This document shows, one piece after another, positions 16,304-24,239 of a DNA stretch of 64,000 nt. The notes beneath the pieces are model-generated. The model ran no database searches and was not told the DNA's origin. It saw only the letters and a list, made by a program, of their open reading frames with translations. A program made the position numbers and the translations under genes. This DNA is from an uncultured Blautia sp. GTDB taxonomy: Bacteria > Bacillota > Clostridia > Lachnospirales > Lachnospiraceae. How positions within the stretch are numbered: position 1 is the stretch's first letter; the number at the start of each line of letters is the position of its first letter. Location of the stretch: the NCBI GenBank assembly GCA_946557785.1, contig CAMNTH010000001.1:211428-275427 (forward strand). Reading direction: 5' to 3'.

Positions 16304-16728
16304 GAGGTATGGAAGTGAAGGAGGTATGCATATTGACATTTCTTGGTATAAATGCCTGGCTGGATATAAAAAAACAGGAAATCTCTCTTATAACTGTGGG
16401 TTTATTTTCAGCGGTGGGATTTTTATGGCTGTTTTATAATGAGGGAAGTTTGTTGGAAATCGTAGTTCCCTTGGCAGTGGGAGCGCTTTTCCTGGCCCTT
16501 AGCATAGCAGCCAGGGGAGCAATAGGAATGGGAGATTCCTGGATGCTTATGTCCCTTGGGCCTTGGCTGGGAACAGAGGGATTTTTGTGGACACTTTGTA
16601 TTGGAATGCTGCTGGCTGGAGGATGGTCATTAATTTTATTGGCAATCCTGAAGAAGAACAGACATACGGAAATCCCTTTTGTTCCTTTTTTGCTTACAGG
16701 ATATGTGGGAGGTTTGATCTTATGGTGA
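16282..16728 (+). CDS. Second prepilin peptidase-like protein (A24)
   Basis: 148 residues, four to five membrane segments. The first catalytic Asp is in INAWLDIKKQEIS and the second in AIGMGDSWMLMSLGPWLG, so G-x-GD is kept but the following Lys is replaced (GMGDSW). Size and topology equal TadV-type peptidases. The ATG at 16282 has AGGAG 7 nt upstream; a GTG at 16315 with AGGAGG is an alternative. It sits between two TadE-like genes and overlaps both, suggesting it may be dedicated to those pseudopilins. Confidence 0.75.
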   Translation: MQPVRIIGGMEVKEVCILTFLGINAWLDIKKQEISLITVGLFSAVGFLWLFYNEGSLLEIVVPLAVGALFLALSIAARGAIGMGDSWMLMSLGPWLGTEGFLWTLCIGMLLAGGWSLILLAILKKNRHTEIPFVPFLLTGYVGGLILW

Positions 16729-17144
16729 AAAAAGGAAGTTTTACATTGGAGGCTGCCTGTGTTATGCCCATCATACTGCTTGCCCTAATGGGAAGTCTGT
16801 ATCTGTGCTTTTTTGTACATAACAGAGCATGGCTTACTGCAGCCGCCTATGAAGCTGCGCTGGCAGGAAGTATGGAAGGGATCAAAAGGGACGGAGCGGT
16901 TTCAGAGACAGCTGGTATGAGGTGCAAAGAGTTGGGAAACATGGGATTTCTCGGTGTGGAGAATTTAAGTACCCATGTTAATGCAGGAAAAAAGGTCCAG
17001 GTATCCTATCAGTTTCAGACGATTAAAGGATACGGAGGTTTTCAATGGAAGACAAAAGCTGTAGGCCAGTCTGCAGTGATATATCCTGTAAAGTGGATCA
17101 GGACAATAAAGTCCGCATCGGAGATTGTTTGGGGAGATGAATAA
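16722..17144 (+). CDS. TadE-family pseudopilin
   Basis: 140 residues starting MVKKGSFTLEAACVMPIILLAL, a classic TadE/TadF leader with Gly at -1 and Glu at +5, followed by an extracellular domain of about 100 residues. GGGAGG lies about 9 nt ahead of the ATG, which is inside the end of the preceding peptidase gene. TadE pseudopilins are needed for pilus assembly. The gene ends one base ahead of the FHA-protein start. Confidence 0.85.
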   Translation: MVKKGSFTLEAACVMPIILLALMGSLYLCFFVHNRAWLTAAAYEAALAGSMEGIKRDGAVSETAGMRCKELGNMGFLGVENLSTHVNAGKKVQVSYQFQTIKGYGGFQWKTKAVGQSAVIYPVKWIRTIKSASEIVWGDE

Positions 17145-17145
17145 A

Positions 17146-18492
17146 ATGAGATCAGAATATAAAAGGGATATGAATCACAATTACCTGGTTCTTTACGGAG
17201 AGCAGGCAATTGATACCTCTTCATATCAGGTAAGGATGCTGGCCGGAAATGTGCTGCCATCTGTTTTGAAATGCAGGATTCAGAGTGTGGATGGAAGCAT
17301 GATGTTTTATTATGATGTAACCTCCCGGCAGTCCATTTCTTCTCTTTATGACGAGAAGAAATTTAAGAAAGAGGATCTGCAGATTATATTTGGCGGATTT
17401 CTCAATGCTTTGGAAGAAATGGGAGAGTATCTGCTGAATCCGGGACAACTTATAATCAGTCCGGATTATGTATTTATGGATGTAGAGAAAAAGGGACTTT
17501 ATTTTTGTTATCTTCCTGGTTATGAAAAAGAAGTACAGGAACAATTCCGTTCCTTTATGGAATATATTCTGCCTAAATTGGACCATACGGATGGAAAAGC
17601 CGTAATGCTGGGGTACGGGGTATACAGAAGCGCACTGGAAGAAAGTTTTCATTTGGAACATATAAAAAAAGAGCTTTATCAGACCAGGGAAGAAAAGGAT
17701 GAAGAGGCTGCCGTTTCGGATATGCTTTTGCAAAAGGAAGAGAAAACTGATTCCGGGAAAGAGCTTGAAGCGGGAGATATCATATTGGACTGGGAACAGG
17801 AAACGTACCAGAGGAAAGAACAGAAGAAGGCAGGGCTTAAAGGGAAAATAGCAGCACTCCTTGCAGCAGGCCTGACAGCCATGGCTATGCTTGGAATTTT
17901 GGCTGCCAATTACCTGGGGTATCTTCCATGGCTGAATGTGGAAGCTGCCATAGGAGTTGGGATTGCAGTACTGGGCAGTATATTATTTATAAGCCTGCTT
18001 GCAGGACACAAGAAACTCCAGAACCAAAAAAACTGGAGAAGCGAAGCAGAAAAGAACCGGATGGTACGTGAAAGACAGGAAGCCATACCTGGAAATGGGA
18101 AGCAAGAGGATATAAAGGCTCCTTTAGAAGATACGGCCGCATCTCAGACACAGAATGTTGGGGAAACCATTGTTTTATCAGCTAATATCATGTCGGGTCC
18201 TGCGAGCCTTGTGAGTAAAGAACCAGGAGAATTGGCAACCATTTATCTGAAAGACGATCTGACAGTAATTGGCAAGCTTGAAACAGCCTGCGATGCAGTC
18301 ATCCCCTATCCTACAGTCAGCAGAGTCCACGGAAAAATCCGTAAACGGGGAGAAGAATACTACCTTACAGATTTGAATTCCAGAAATGGAACCTCTGTAA
18401 ACGGTAAAATGCTGAAGGGAGATGAAGAATATTTGCTTCAGGATGAAGACGAGGTGGATTTTGCCCAGGCACGGTATATTTTTTTAAAATGA
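17146..18492 (+). CDS. DUF6382-type protein with membrane segments and C-terminal FHA domain
   Basis: 448 residues. The N-terminal ~180 residues match a domain common in Firmicute Tad loci (DUF6382 from memory). A charged linker leads to two membrane segments at about residues 235-285, and the C-terminal ~85 residues form an FHA domain (VIGKLETACDAVIPYPTVSRVHGKI, then DLNSRNGTSVNG), which binds phosphothreonine peptides. The FHA domain should be cytoplasmic. The start at 17146 lies 9 nt after GGGGAG. It ends the Tad operon and may connect pilus activity to Ser/Thr kinase signalling; no kinase gene is in the window. Confidence 0.82.
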   Translation: MRSEYKRDMNHNYLVLYGEQAIDTSSYQVRMLAGNVLPSVLKCRIQSVDGSMMFYYDVTSRQSISSLYDEKKFKKEDLQIIFGGFLNALEEMGEYLLNPGQLIISPDYVFMDVEKKGLYFCYLPGYEKEVQEQFRSFMEYILPKLDHTDGKAVMLGYGVYRSALEESFHLEHIKKELYQTREEKDEEAAVSDMLLQKEEKTDSGKELEAGDIILDWEQETYQRKEQKKAGLKGKIAALLAAGLTAMAMLGILAANYLGYLPWLNVEAAIGVGIAVLGSILFISLLAGHKKLQNQKNWRSEAEKNRMVRERQEAIPGNGKQEDIKAPLEDTAASQTQNVGETIVLSANIMSGPASLVSKEPGELATIYLKDDLTVIGKLETACDAVIPYPTVSRVHGKIRKRGEEYYLTDLNSRNGTSVNGKMLKGDEEYLLQDEDEVDFAQARYIFLK

Positions 18493-18574
18493 ATTTCATG
18501 CAGGATTCCCACCTTTATTACTAAAGTCTATGATACTATAAACAAATTCCATCTGGGAAATAGTGTCAATACAG

Positions 18575-18603
18575 TTTACATAATTTGTGGAATCTGCTAA
18601 AAT
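18575..18603 (+). promoter_or_regulatory. Promoter of the rhomboid gene
   Basis: TTTACA at 18575-18580, 17-bp spacer, TAAAAT at 18598-18603, 36 bp ahead of the start codon. Confidence 0.6.
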
Positions 18604-18639
18604 GACTCTGAAAGATAGTAAGGTATAAAGGAGACATTT

Positions 18640-19254
18640 GTGGAGGAATTGCGGGAAGAATTAAAAAAAGAGCCGATGACGGCTGTAATGATTATTTTAA
18701 ATGTACTGGTATTTCTTGCAGCAGAGATAACAGGCGGAAGCGAGAAGATCGACCATATGCTGGCATGGGGAGCAGGTTATACGCCATTGATACTGGAATA
18801 CGGGGAATGGTACAGGATTATTACAAGCATGTTTCTGCACTTCGGAATCACCCACCTGGTAAATAATATGCTGTTATTATTTGTGCTTGGAGGACGATTG
18901 GAACGTACTGTAGGAAAATTAAGGTTTGCCTTAATATATCTTATTGGCGGAATTTCCGGGAATATATTATCCTTGGCGGCAGACATGAAAACCTTAGATT
19001 TTGCAGTATCGGCAGGCGCTTCCGGGGCAGTTTTTGCGGTGATGGGAGCCATGATATATGTAGTGCTTCGTAAAAAGGGGCGTGTAGAAGATGTTACGGC
19101 GCGTCAAATGCTTATCATGGCTGCCTTATCATTATACTTTGGCTTAACCAGCAGCGGAGTGGACAATGCTGCCCACATAGGAGGAATGATCAGCGGTTTT
19201 TTACTGGCTGTACTGCTGTATCATCCCAGAAAAATCCGAACCTCAGTGCCCTGA
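18640..19254 (+). CDS. Rhomboid-family intramembrane serine protease
   Basis: 204 residues with six to seven membrane segments. Catalytic Ser128 lies in SAGASGAVFAVMGA and the catalytic His179 in NAAHIGGMISGF; the oxyanion HxxxN motif is at 72-76 (HLVNN). The protein cleaves transmembrane substrates; these are not known here. GTG start with AAGGAGA 5 nt upstream. Its last 34 bp overlap the 3' end of the opposite-strand histidine kinase gene. Confidence 0.93.
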   Translation: MEELREELKKEPMTAVMIILNVLVFLAAEITGGSEKIDHMLAWGAGYTPLILEYGEWYRIITSMFLHFGITHLVNNMLLLFVLGGRLERTVGKLRFALIYLIGGISGNILSLAADMKTLDFAVSAGASGAVFAVMGAMIYVVLRKKGRVEDVTARQMLIMAALSLYFGLTSSGVDNAAHIGGMISGFLLAVLLYHPRKIRTSVP

Positions 19255-19895
19255 TCGGGAACACTGTTGATTTCAAGAGATCCGCCATGTGCTTTAATGA
19301 TCTGTTGTGTAATGGGAAGACCAAGTCCTGTACCGCCGGCTTTAAATGTTGTGAAGGGGGTAAAAATGTCCTGCATTTGAGAGACAGTGATTCCGCAGCC
19401 ATTGTCTTGAATGGTTATGCAGATACCTTCTTCCAGGACTTGGGCCTGTACCCGGATTTCTCCCTGGGGATGGGAGATGGATTCCTGCGCATTCCGCAGG
19501 AGATTCAGCAGCGCCTGACGCATTTTGACCGGATCCAGCGGGATTGTGGGAAGCTGAGAGGGAATATCTGTTTTTAAGGCAATTCCCAGGTAATCCAGCG
19601 TGGATCTGACGGAAGCCAGGATCGTACGAAGAAACGGGTACAGGTCTGTTGGGCGCAGGGTTAGTTTTCCGGAATTATTGTAATCGGACAATTCATTAAG
19701 CAGTTCTTTAACATATTCCAGACTGTCCATGATATCATCCCAACCATCGTAAGCAGCAATTTCAGGGTGAGAGGAAGCCATTAATTGCAGCTCGCTGTTA
19801 ATAAGAGTAAGAGGGTTTCGCAGCTCATGGGATAATTTTGAAAGGGTAAACTGGAAATTTTTTTCTTGTTGTTTTGCTGTGGTATCAGCCTGCAT
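19221..19895 (-). CDS. Orphan histidine kinase core, no sensor domain
   Basis: 224 residues, consisting almost only of the kinase core: a dimerisation/phosphoacceptor helix with LSHELRNPLT (His23) and an HATPase domain with LLNLLRNAQESI (N box), IQDNGCGI (G1) and KAGGTGLGLPIT (G2). There is no membrane segment or sensor, and no response regulator gene adjoins it. Such soluble kinases may act on a distant regulator or sense via partner proteins. The end overlaps the rhomboid gene tail to tail. Confidence 0.85.
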   Translation of the reverse strand: MQADTTAKQQEKNFQFTLSKLSHELRNPLTLINSELQLMASSHPEIAAYDGWDDIMDSLEYVKELLNELSDYNNSGKLTLRPTDLYPFLRTILASVRSTLDYLGIALKTDIPSQLPTIPLDPVKMRQALLNLLRNAQESISHPQGEIRVQAQVLEEGICITIQDNGCGITVSQMQDIFTPFTTFKAGGTGLGLPITQQIIKAHGGSLEINSVPDQGTEVRIFLG

Positions 19896-20018
19896 ATCAT
19901 CACCTCAGGATGAAGTTTAGCACTGCTGTTTTGCAGAATCAATAAATTTCGTATTGAAAAAAACGACAAAATACGAGAAAATAAAATAAGAATATCATAA
20001 ATGGAAGGAGAAATAATT

Positions 20019-20423
20019 ATGGAAAATTGTATTTTTTGTAAAATTGCAAATGGAGAAATTCCATCTGCCACATTGTATGAGGACGAGGATTTCCGCGTGA
20101 TTTTGGATCTGGGACCTGCAAGTAAAGGACATGCATTGATCCTTCCTAAGACTCATGCTGCAAATCTGTATGAGCTTCCGGATGAACTGGCAGGAAGAGC
20201 TATGATTCTTGCAAAAAAGATGGCTGGAAAGATGACGGAAGCATTGAAATGCGATGGATTTAACATTGTACAGAATAATGGAGAAATAGCGGGACAGACC
20301 GTATTTCACTTCCATATGCATCTGATTCCAAGATATCAGGGAGATGGGGTAGGATTAACCTGGACTCCGGGAGAATTAAGCGAGGAAGTTCGAGATGAGA
20401 TTCTTGCCAAAATAAACAACTAA
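20019..20423 (+). CDS. HIT-family nucleotide hydrolase
   Basis: 134 residues; start set by AGGAGAA 7 nt ahead of the ATG (an in-frame ATG 18 bp upstream lacks a site). CIFCKIANGEIPS is the usual opening of Hint-type HIT proteins, and the His triad HFHMHLIPR is at residues 97-101. The family hydrolyses purine nucleoside phosphoramidates or dinucleoside polyphosphates. Confidence 0.93.
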   Translation: MENCIFCKIANGEIPSATLYEDEDFRVILDLGPASKGHALILPKTHAANLYELPDELAGRAMILAKKMAGKMTEALKCDGFNIVQNNGEIAGQTVFHFHMHLIPRYQGDGVGLTWTPGELSEEVRDEILAKINN

Positions 20424-20451
20424 TGCGGTTTTTTGGAGTGGAAATATACAA

Positions 20452-20991
20452 ATGATGAAGAGAAACGGGGATTTTGAGGATATTTATTTGAAATACCGGA
20501 ATTTCTCAGTAAATGTTGCCCTGAAAATTGTGAAGAACAAAACTGAAGCAGAGGATATCAGCCAAGACGTATTTTATAAACTTTACAAGCTTGGTGAAAA
20601 GCTGGACTTGAAGAACGATGCTAAGGTTAGGTCGCTGATATTTATGACAACAATGAATAGTGCAAAAGACTATTACAAGAGGAGCTACGTGAGGCGGGAA
20701 CAACTTATGGAGAATGAAGTCGGAGAAGAAACAGGAGACGACAGGTATAATCCGGAAGCAAGACTGCTGCGTATGGAAGAAAAAGAATACGAAAGGCTTG
20801 TCCTGCAGAAGCTGCATGATAAGAATCCGGTCAATTATGATATTCTGATAAAAACAAAATTCCTTGGCATGTCTCCAGACTCCGTCGCTGAAGAATACGG
20901 ATTCACGAGGAATAATGTGAATAACAGAATTCTTAGGACGAAAGCCTGGATTAAAGAAGAACTAGCCAAAATGTATCATAAATCGGAATAA
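20452..20991 (+). CDS. ECF-type RNA polymerase sigma factor
   Basis: 179 residues. Region 2: FSVNVALKIVKNKTEAEDISQDVFYKLYKL; region 4: GMSPDSVAEEYGFTRNNVNNRI followed by an Arg/Lys-rich helix. GGAGTGG lies about 10 nt ahead of the start; an ATG at 20455 is equally possible. The stop codon is 2 nt from the stop of the converging murG gene. The likely partner is the DUF4367-type protein at 22152, which is normally directly downstream of such sigma genes. Confidence 0.88.
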   Translation: MMKRNGDFEDIYLKYRNFSVNVALKIVKNKTEAEDISQDVFYKLYKLGEKLDLKNDAKVRSLIFMTTMNSAKDYYKRSYVRREQLMENEVGEETGDDRYNPEARLLRMEEKEYERLVLQKLHDKNPVNYDILIKTKFLGMSPDSVAEEYGFTRNNVNNRILRTKAWIKEELAKMYHKSE

Positions 20992-20993
20992 AG

Positions 20994-22061
20994 CTATCTG
21001 GCAGAGCATTCTTCGATTAAAGAAGTGATTTGCCGGATAGAGTCCATCTCGCTGCTGCCTGTCATGGTATTAATGAAGGTATGGCGGTTAGTATATAATT
21101 CTTTAATTGTTTTAAGCAGAATCTCTTCTGTAATTTCCTCTTCTTCCAGCACCATGCTGAAGCCCTGGCGTTCAAAAGAACGGGCATTGAGAATCTGATC
21201 ACCGCGGCTTGCTTTGGCAGAAAGCGGGATCAGAAGATTGGGCTTATGAAGTGCATGAAGCTCACAAATTGCATTAGCACCGGCACGGGAGATTACGATA
21301 TCAGCAAGTACGAATAAATCAGGCAGTTCCTGTTTGATATATTCGTATTGTACATATCCTGCAGTATTGGAAAGGCTTTGATCCATCTTGCCCTTTCCGC
21401 AGAGATGGATTACCTGGAAGTCTTTCAGAAGTTCTGGAAGTATCTTGCGGATGTTTTCATTAACAGACGCTGCACCCAGACTTCCTCCGATAACCATAAG
21501 AACAGGTTTTTGCTCATAAAAACCGCAGAACTTTCTGGCTGCTTCAGGATTTCCGTTCATTAATTCCTGACGAATGGGTGTACCGGTAAGGACTGCTTTG
21601 TTTTCAGGGAGATTCTTTACGGTTTCCGGAAAATTACAGCAGACCTTTGCTGCTGAAGGAATACACAATTTATTGGCAAGACCGGGGGTCATGTCGGACT
21701 CGTGAATAATTGCAGGAACCTTACAGCGTTTCGCTGCAACAACTACGGGTACGGTAACAAAGCCTCCTTTTGAGAATATAACATCTGGTTTCAATTGTTT
21801 TAAAAGTTTTTTGGCTTCACTGAAGCCTTTTAATACGCGGAAGGGATCTGAAAAGTTTTTCAGATCAAAATAACGTCTTAATTTACCGGAAGAAATTCCG
21901 TAATAGGGGATTCCCATTTCTTCAATAAGTTTCTTTTCAATACCATTGTAGGAGCCGATATAGGAAATTTGATAACCTTTTTCCTGAAGAGCTGGGATTA
22001 ATGCGATATTGGGAGTTACATGACCGGCAGTACCGCCGCCGGTAAGAACGATATGTTTCAT
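20994..22061 (-). CDS. murG: MurG-type UDP-GlcNAc:lipid I GlcNAc transferase
   Basis: 355 residues, peripheral membrane glycosyltransferase making lipid II from lipid I. Conserved features: N-terminal [24 protein letters not shown], the [13 protein letters not shown] motif, and the UDP-sugar site [19 protein letters not shown] lies 5-6 nt upstream of the ATG at 22061. It is not in a cell-division cluster here and is inserted in reverse orientation between the ECF sigma gene and its likely regulator. Confidence 0.93.
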   Translation of the reverse strand: MKHIVLTGGGTAGHVTPNIALIPALQEKGYQISYIGSYNGIEKKLIEEMGIPYYGISSGKLRRYFDLKNFSDPFRVLKGFSEAKKLLKQLKPDVIFSKGGFVTVPVVVAAKRCKVPAIIHESDMTPGLANKLCIPSAAKVCCNFPETVKNLPENKAVLTGTPIRQELMNGNPEAARKFCGFYEQKPVLMVIGGSLGAASVNENIRKILPELLKDFQVIHLCGKGKMDQSLSNTAGYVQYEYIKQELPDLFVLADIVISRAGANAICELHALHKPNLLIPLSAKASRGDQILNARSFERQGFSMVLEEEEITEEILLKTIKELYTNRHTFINTMTGSSEMDSIRQITSLIEECSAR

Positions 22062-22151
22062 AGGATACCTCCTGAAAATCTTTTTACTATCAATAACTAT
22101 GAACCCCTGCGGAACAATTGTCAAGGAAAGATCATTTTTTAGGAGAAAAAC

Positions 22152-22970
22152 ATGGAGAAAAAGTTTGAGGATGAAGATCTGGACAAACTAATAGATGAGG
22201 AATTCATTAGGGAAGCGCAGATGATGGAAAGGGCTCTTTTCTCTGACGGAGGCATGGAGGATTATGAAGCCACTGAAGACGAAGTAAAAGAGTCCTATAA
22301 AGAATTGGCAGATCAACTGAAAAAAGACGGTGTTTATCGGGAGGAAGAAACGCCGGATAAGGTGGTATCCATATCCGGAAAACAAACAACCAGACACAAA
22401 CTTACAAAAGCAGCAGGATTTGTACTGGTTAGCGGAATGTGTGTCTTTGCAGCAAGCATGACAAGCGAAGCAAATAGGGAATACGTTGTAAAACATGTGG
22501 GTGTTTTGATAGGAAAAGATACACGAGTAATAACTGATAATGATGAGAAGAATGACCGCGTTAATACAGATGAATACACGGCAAGGGATGATATAGAGGA
22601 GAAACTGGGAATAGAGATGCCGGAATTTTTCTATCTTCCGGATACTTTTGAATTTCATAGTTATGAAGTGAATCCGTATGCCGAATTTGCAAGAATAGAG
22701 TATAAATATCGAGATAATATTATTGAATTTGGAGTTGGAAAAGTTAACGAAAGCTCGAAAAGTAAGTTTGACAGTATTCATGGGGAAGAACTGGGGACAG
22801 TAACTATTATACGTGAAGATATTGAGGTTCAAATTAAAAAGATACAGGATGATGTGGACGAATTACCAAATTATTTGGCTCAGTGGAAGAAGGACGAGAG
22901 CCTTTATTACATTGTCGGGAAGATAGAGATAGAAGAACTATCTGAAATGATAAAATTAATTTTCTATTAA
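22152..22970 (+). CDS. DUF4367-type membrane protein, probable anti-sigma factor
   Basis: 272 residues: an acidic cytoplasmic region of about 85 residues, one membrane segment ([17 protein letters not shown], about 96-112), and an extracellular C-terminal domain of the type annotated DUF4367 ([17 protein letters not shown] ... [20 protein letters not shown]). Proteins of this layout follow ECF sigma genes in Lachnospiraceae and are thought to sequester them. AGGAG is 7 nt ahead of the ATG. Divergent from murG. Confidence 0.75.
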   Translation: MEKKFEDEDLDKLIDEEFIREAQMMERALFSDGGMEDYEATEDEVKESYKELADQLKKDGVYREEETPDKVVSISGKQTTRHKLTKAAGFVLVSGMCVFAASMTSEANREYVVKHVGVLIGKDTRVITDNDEKNDRVNTDEYTARDDIEEKLGIEMPEFFYLPDTFEFHSYEVNPYAEFARIEYKYRDNIIEFGVGKVNESSKSKFDSIHGEELGTVTIIREDIEVQIKKIQDDVDELPNYLAQWKKDESLYYIVGKIEIEELSEMIKLIFY

Positions 22971-23040
22971 GCGTGATTTTTTGTGTTCTTTTTCGTATTA
23001 ATACTGTAAGGGTGAGTTTGCAACGGAAATGAGGTGAAAA

Positions 23041-23523
23041 ATGATTCGCAAGAGCAAATGGTTAAAGACGGGGCTGCTTATTGGAGCATTGCTAGCATCT
23101 TCTGCACCGGTATCTACTGTGCAGGCGTCAAGCATAATGGAGAAAATAACTCCTGCAGAGACAACAGAAGATTCAGCAGAAGATACCAGTTATAGCCTGC
23201 TCAGGGGAAATAATCTTAATCATGGCAGTGCTATAATTACCAAGCTATCCAACTATGAAGTCAATATCTATGGCCTAACGCAGTGCCATCACGAATGCGA
23301 TAAGGTATGGCTGGATATTTCTTTGGAACAGAAAAATAACGGCAGCTATAGTACTTATAAGTATTGGCAGTATGAAGCTAATAATGTAACCAGCTTAAGC
23401 AGAAGCCTAAACGTAATAGTGCCGAGCGGCCATTATTACAGGCTCCGTGGTTATCATGCTGCAAAGGATGGCACAAAAGAGTCTACGAGTACTTTAACAA
23501 GCGGTATCTGGGTAGGCAAATGA
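23041..23523 (+). CDS. Small secreted protein (DUF6147-like), unknown function
   Basis: 160 residues with a signal peptide (KSKWLKTGLLIGALLASS ... VQASS, cleavage near residue 30). The mature part starts with an acidic Thr/Glu linker, then a beta-rich domain beginning LLRGNNLNHGSAIITKLSNY and containing two Cys/His residues (QCHHECDKVW). It resembles small secreted proteins I associate with DUF6147. It follows the anti-sigma-like gene by 70 bp and could be part of the regulon. AGGTG is 5 nt upstream of the ATG. Confidence 0.65.
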   Translation: MIRKSKWLKTGLLIGALLASSAPVSTVQASSIMEKITPAETTEDSAEDTSYSLLRGNNLNHGSAIITKLSNYEVNIYGLTQCHHECDKVWLDISLEQKNNGSYSTYKYWQYEANNVTSLSRSLNVIVPSGHYYRLRGYHAAKDGTKESTSTLTSGIWVGK

Positions 23524-24036
23524 CAGTGACTATGGGTTACTATCCAAACCAAAGGCAACACCCATTTTCACCCTGACTGATCACCAGGTGTGAAGCGGGA
23601 CTAACAACTGAATAGCGGGACGTGGGTACAGTCGGAGAATGAAAAATACAAAAGAGAAGATTTACCAAAATACTTGTAAACTGCCGTTACCGTTCGATGC
23701 TGAGAAATGTCCGTTAGTAGAAGACAAATTCAGAGAGAAAAGAAGAATAATTAGTAAAATCAAATTTAATTGACGGGTCTATTTAGCACATACAAATTGA
23801 TAAGATCCTTATAGTGACTTCTGGATTTTAATACACTGCCACGTATGAAAAATCCATACATTGAAATCAAAATGATAAGTAAGCAAGATAAAAGCCAGGC
23901 ACGAAATATAATGTGAAGTTCTGTTTATTCTGAGAACAAGCGGGTTCGGCCGTAATTCTAACGTTCTCGGAATAAAATCAAATGTATTCCATTCAATAGA
24001 ATGGAATCTCACCTAAAGGAAAGAAATAGAACCATA
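23524..24036. other. Gene-free spacer with two hairpins and a possible 44-codon frame
   Basis: No convincing gene. An open frame of 44 codons runs 23639-23773 (+) and its product contains KLPLPFDAEKCPLVEDKF, which looks protein-like, but the GGAG is only 1 nt from the ATG. Two hairpins stand at 23928-23978 (ATTCTGAGAAC / GTTCTCGGAAT) and near 23984-24005 (ATTCCATTC-AATA-GAATGGAAT, a perfect 9-bp stem). This may be a decayed insertion. Confidence 0.45.
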
Positions 24037-24076
24037 AAAGGGAGATCCTTGAGCAGAGGGATCTCCTTTTTTCTTT
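24037..24076 (+). terminator. Rho-independent terminator
   Basis: GGAGATCC (24041-24048) pairs with GGATCTCC (24059-24066), followed by TTTTTTCTTTTTT. It isolates the downstream MBL-fold gene from the spacer. Confidence 0.85.
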
Positions 24077-24239
24077 TTTAAAAAAGCTGTTAAAAGAGGG
24101 ATATGTCGTGTATAATAAAACTATAGATCATGCTGAATATGAGAAGCATAGATAACCAGAAGAATCTGCAGCTGTAAAGACCCTTGGCAGCAGCAGAGTT
24201 GTTTATCATTAGGCGGTTTTGCAAAAAGGAGGGGCAATT

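Noticed and set aside
23639..23773. 44-codon plus-strand frame
   Set aside because: Protein-like composition but the GGAG is only 1 nt from the ATG and I recognise no family; mentioned in the spacer entry but not called as a gene.
23809..24012. 67-codon minus-strand frame in the spacer
   Set aside because: No ribosome site, crosses a perfect hairpin, no protein-like pattern.
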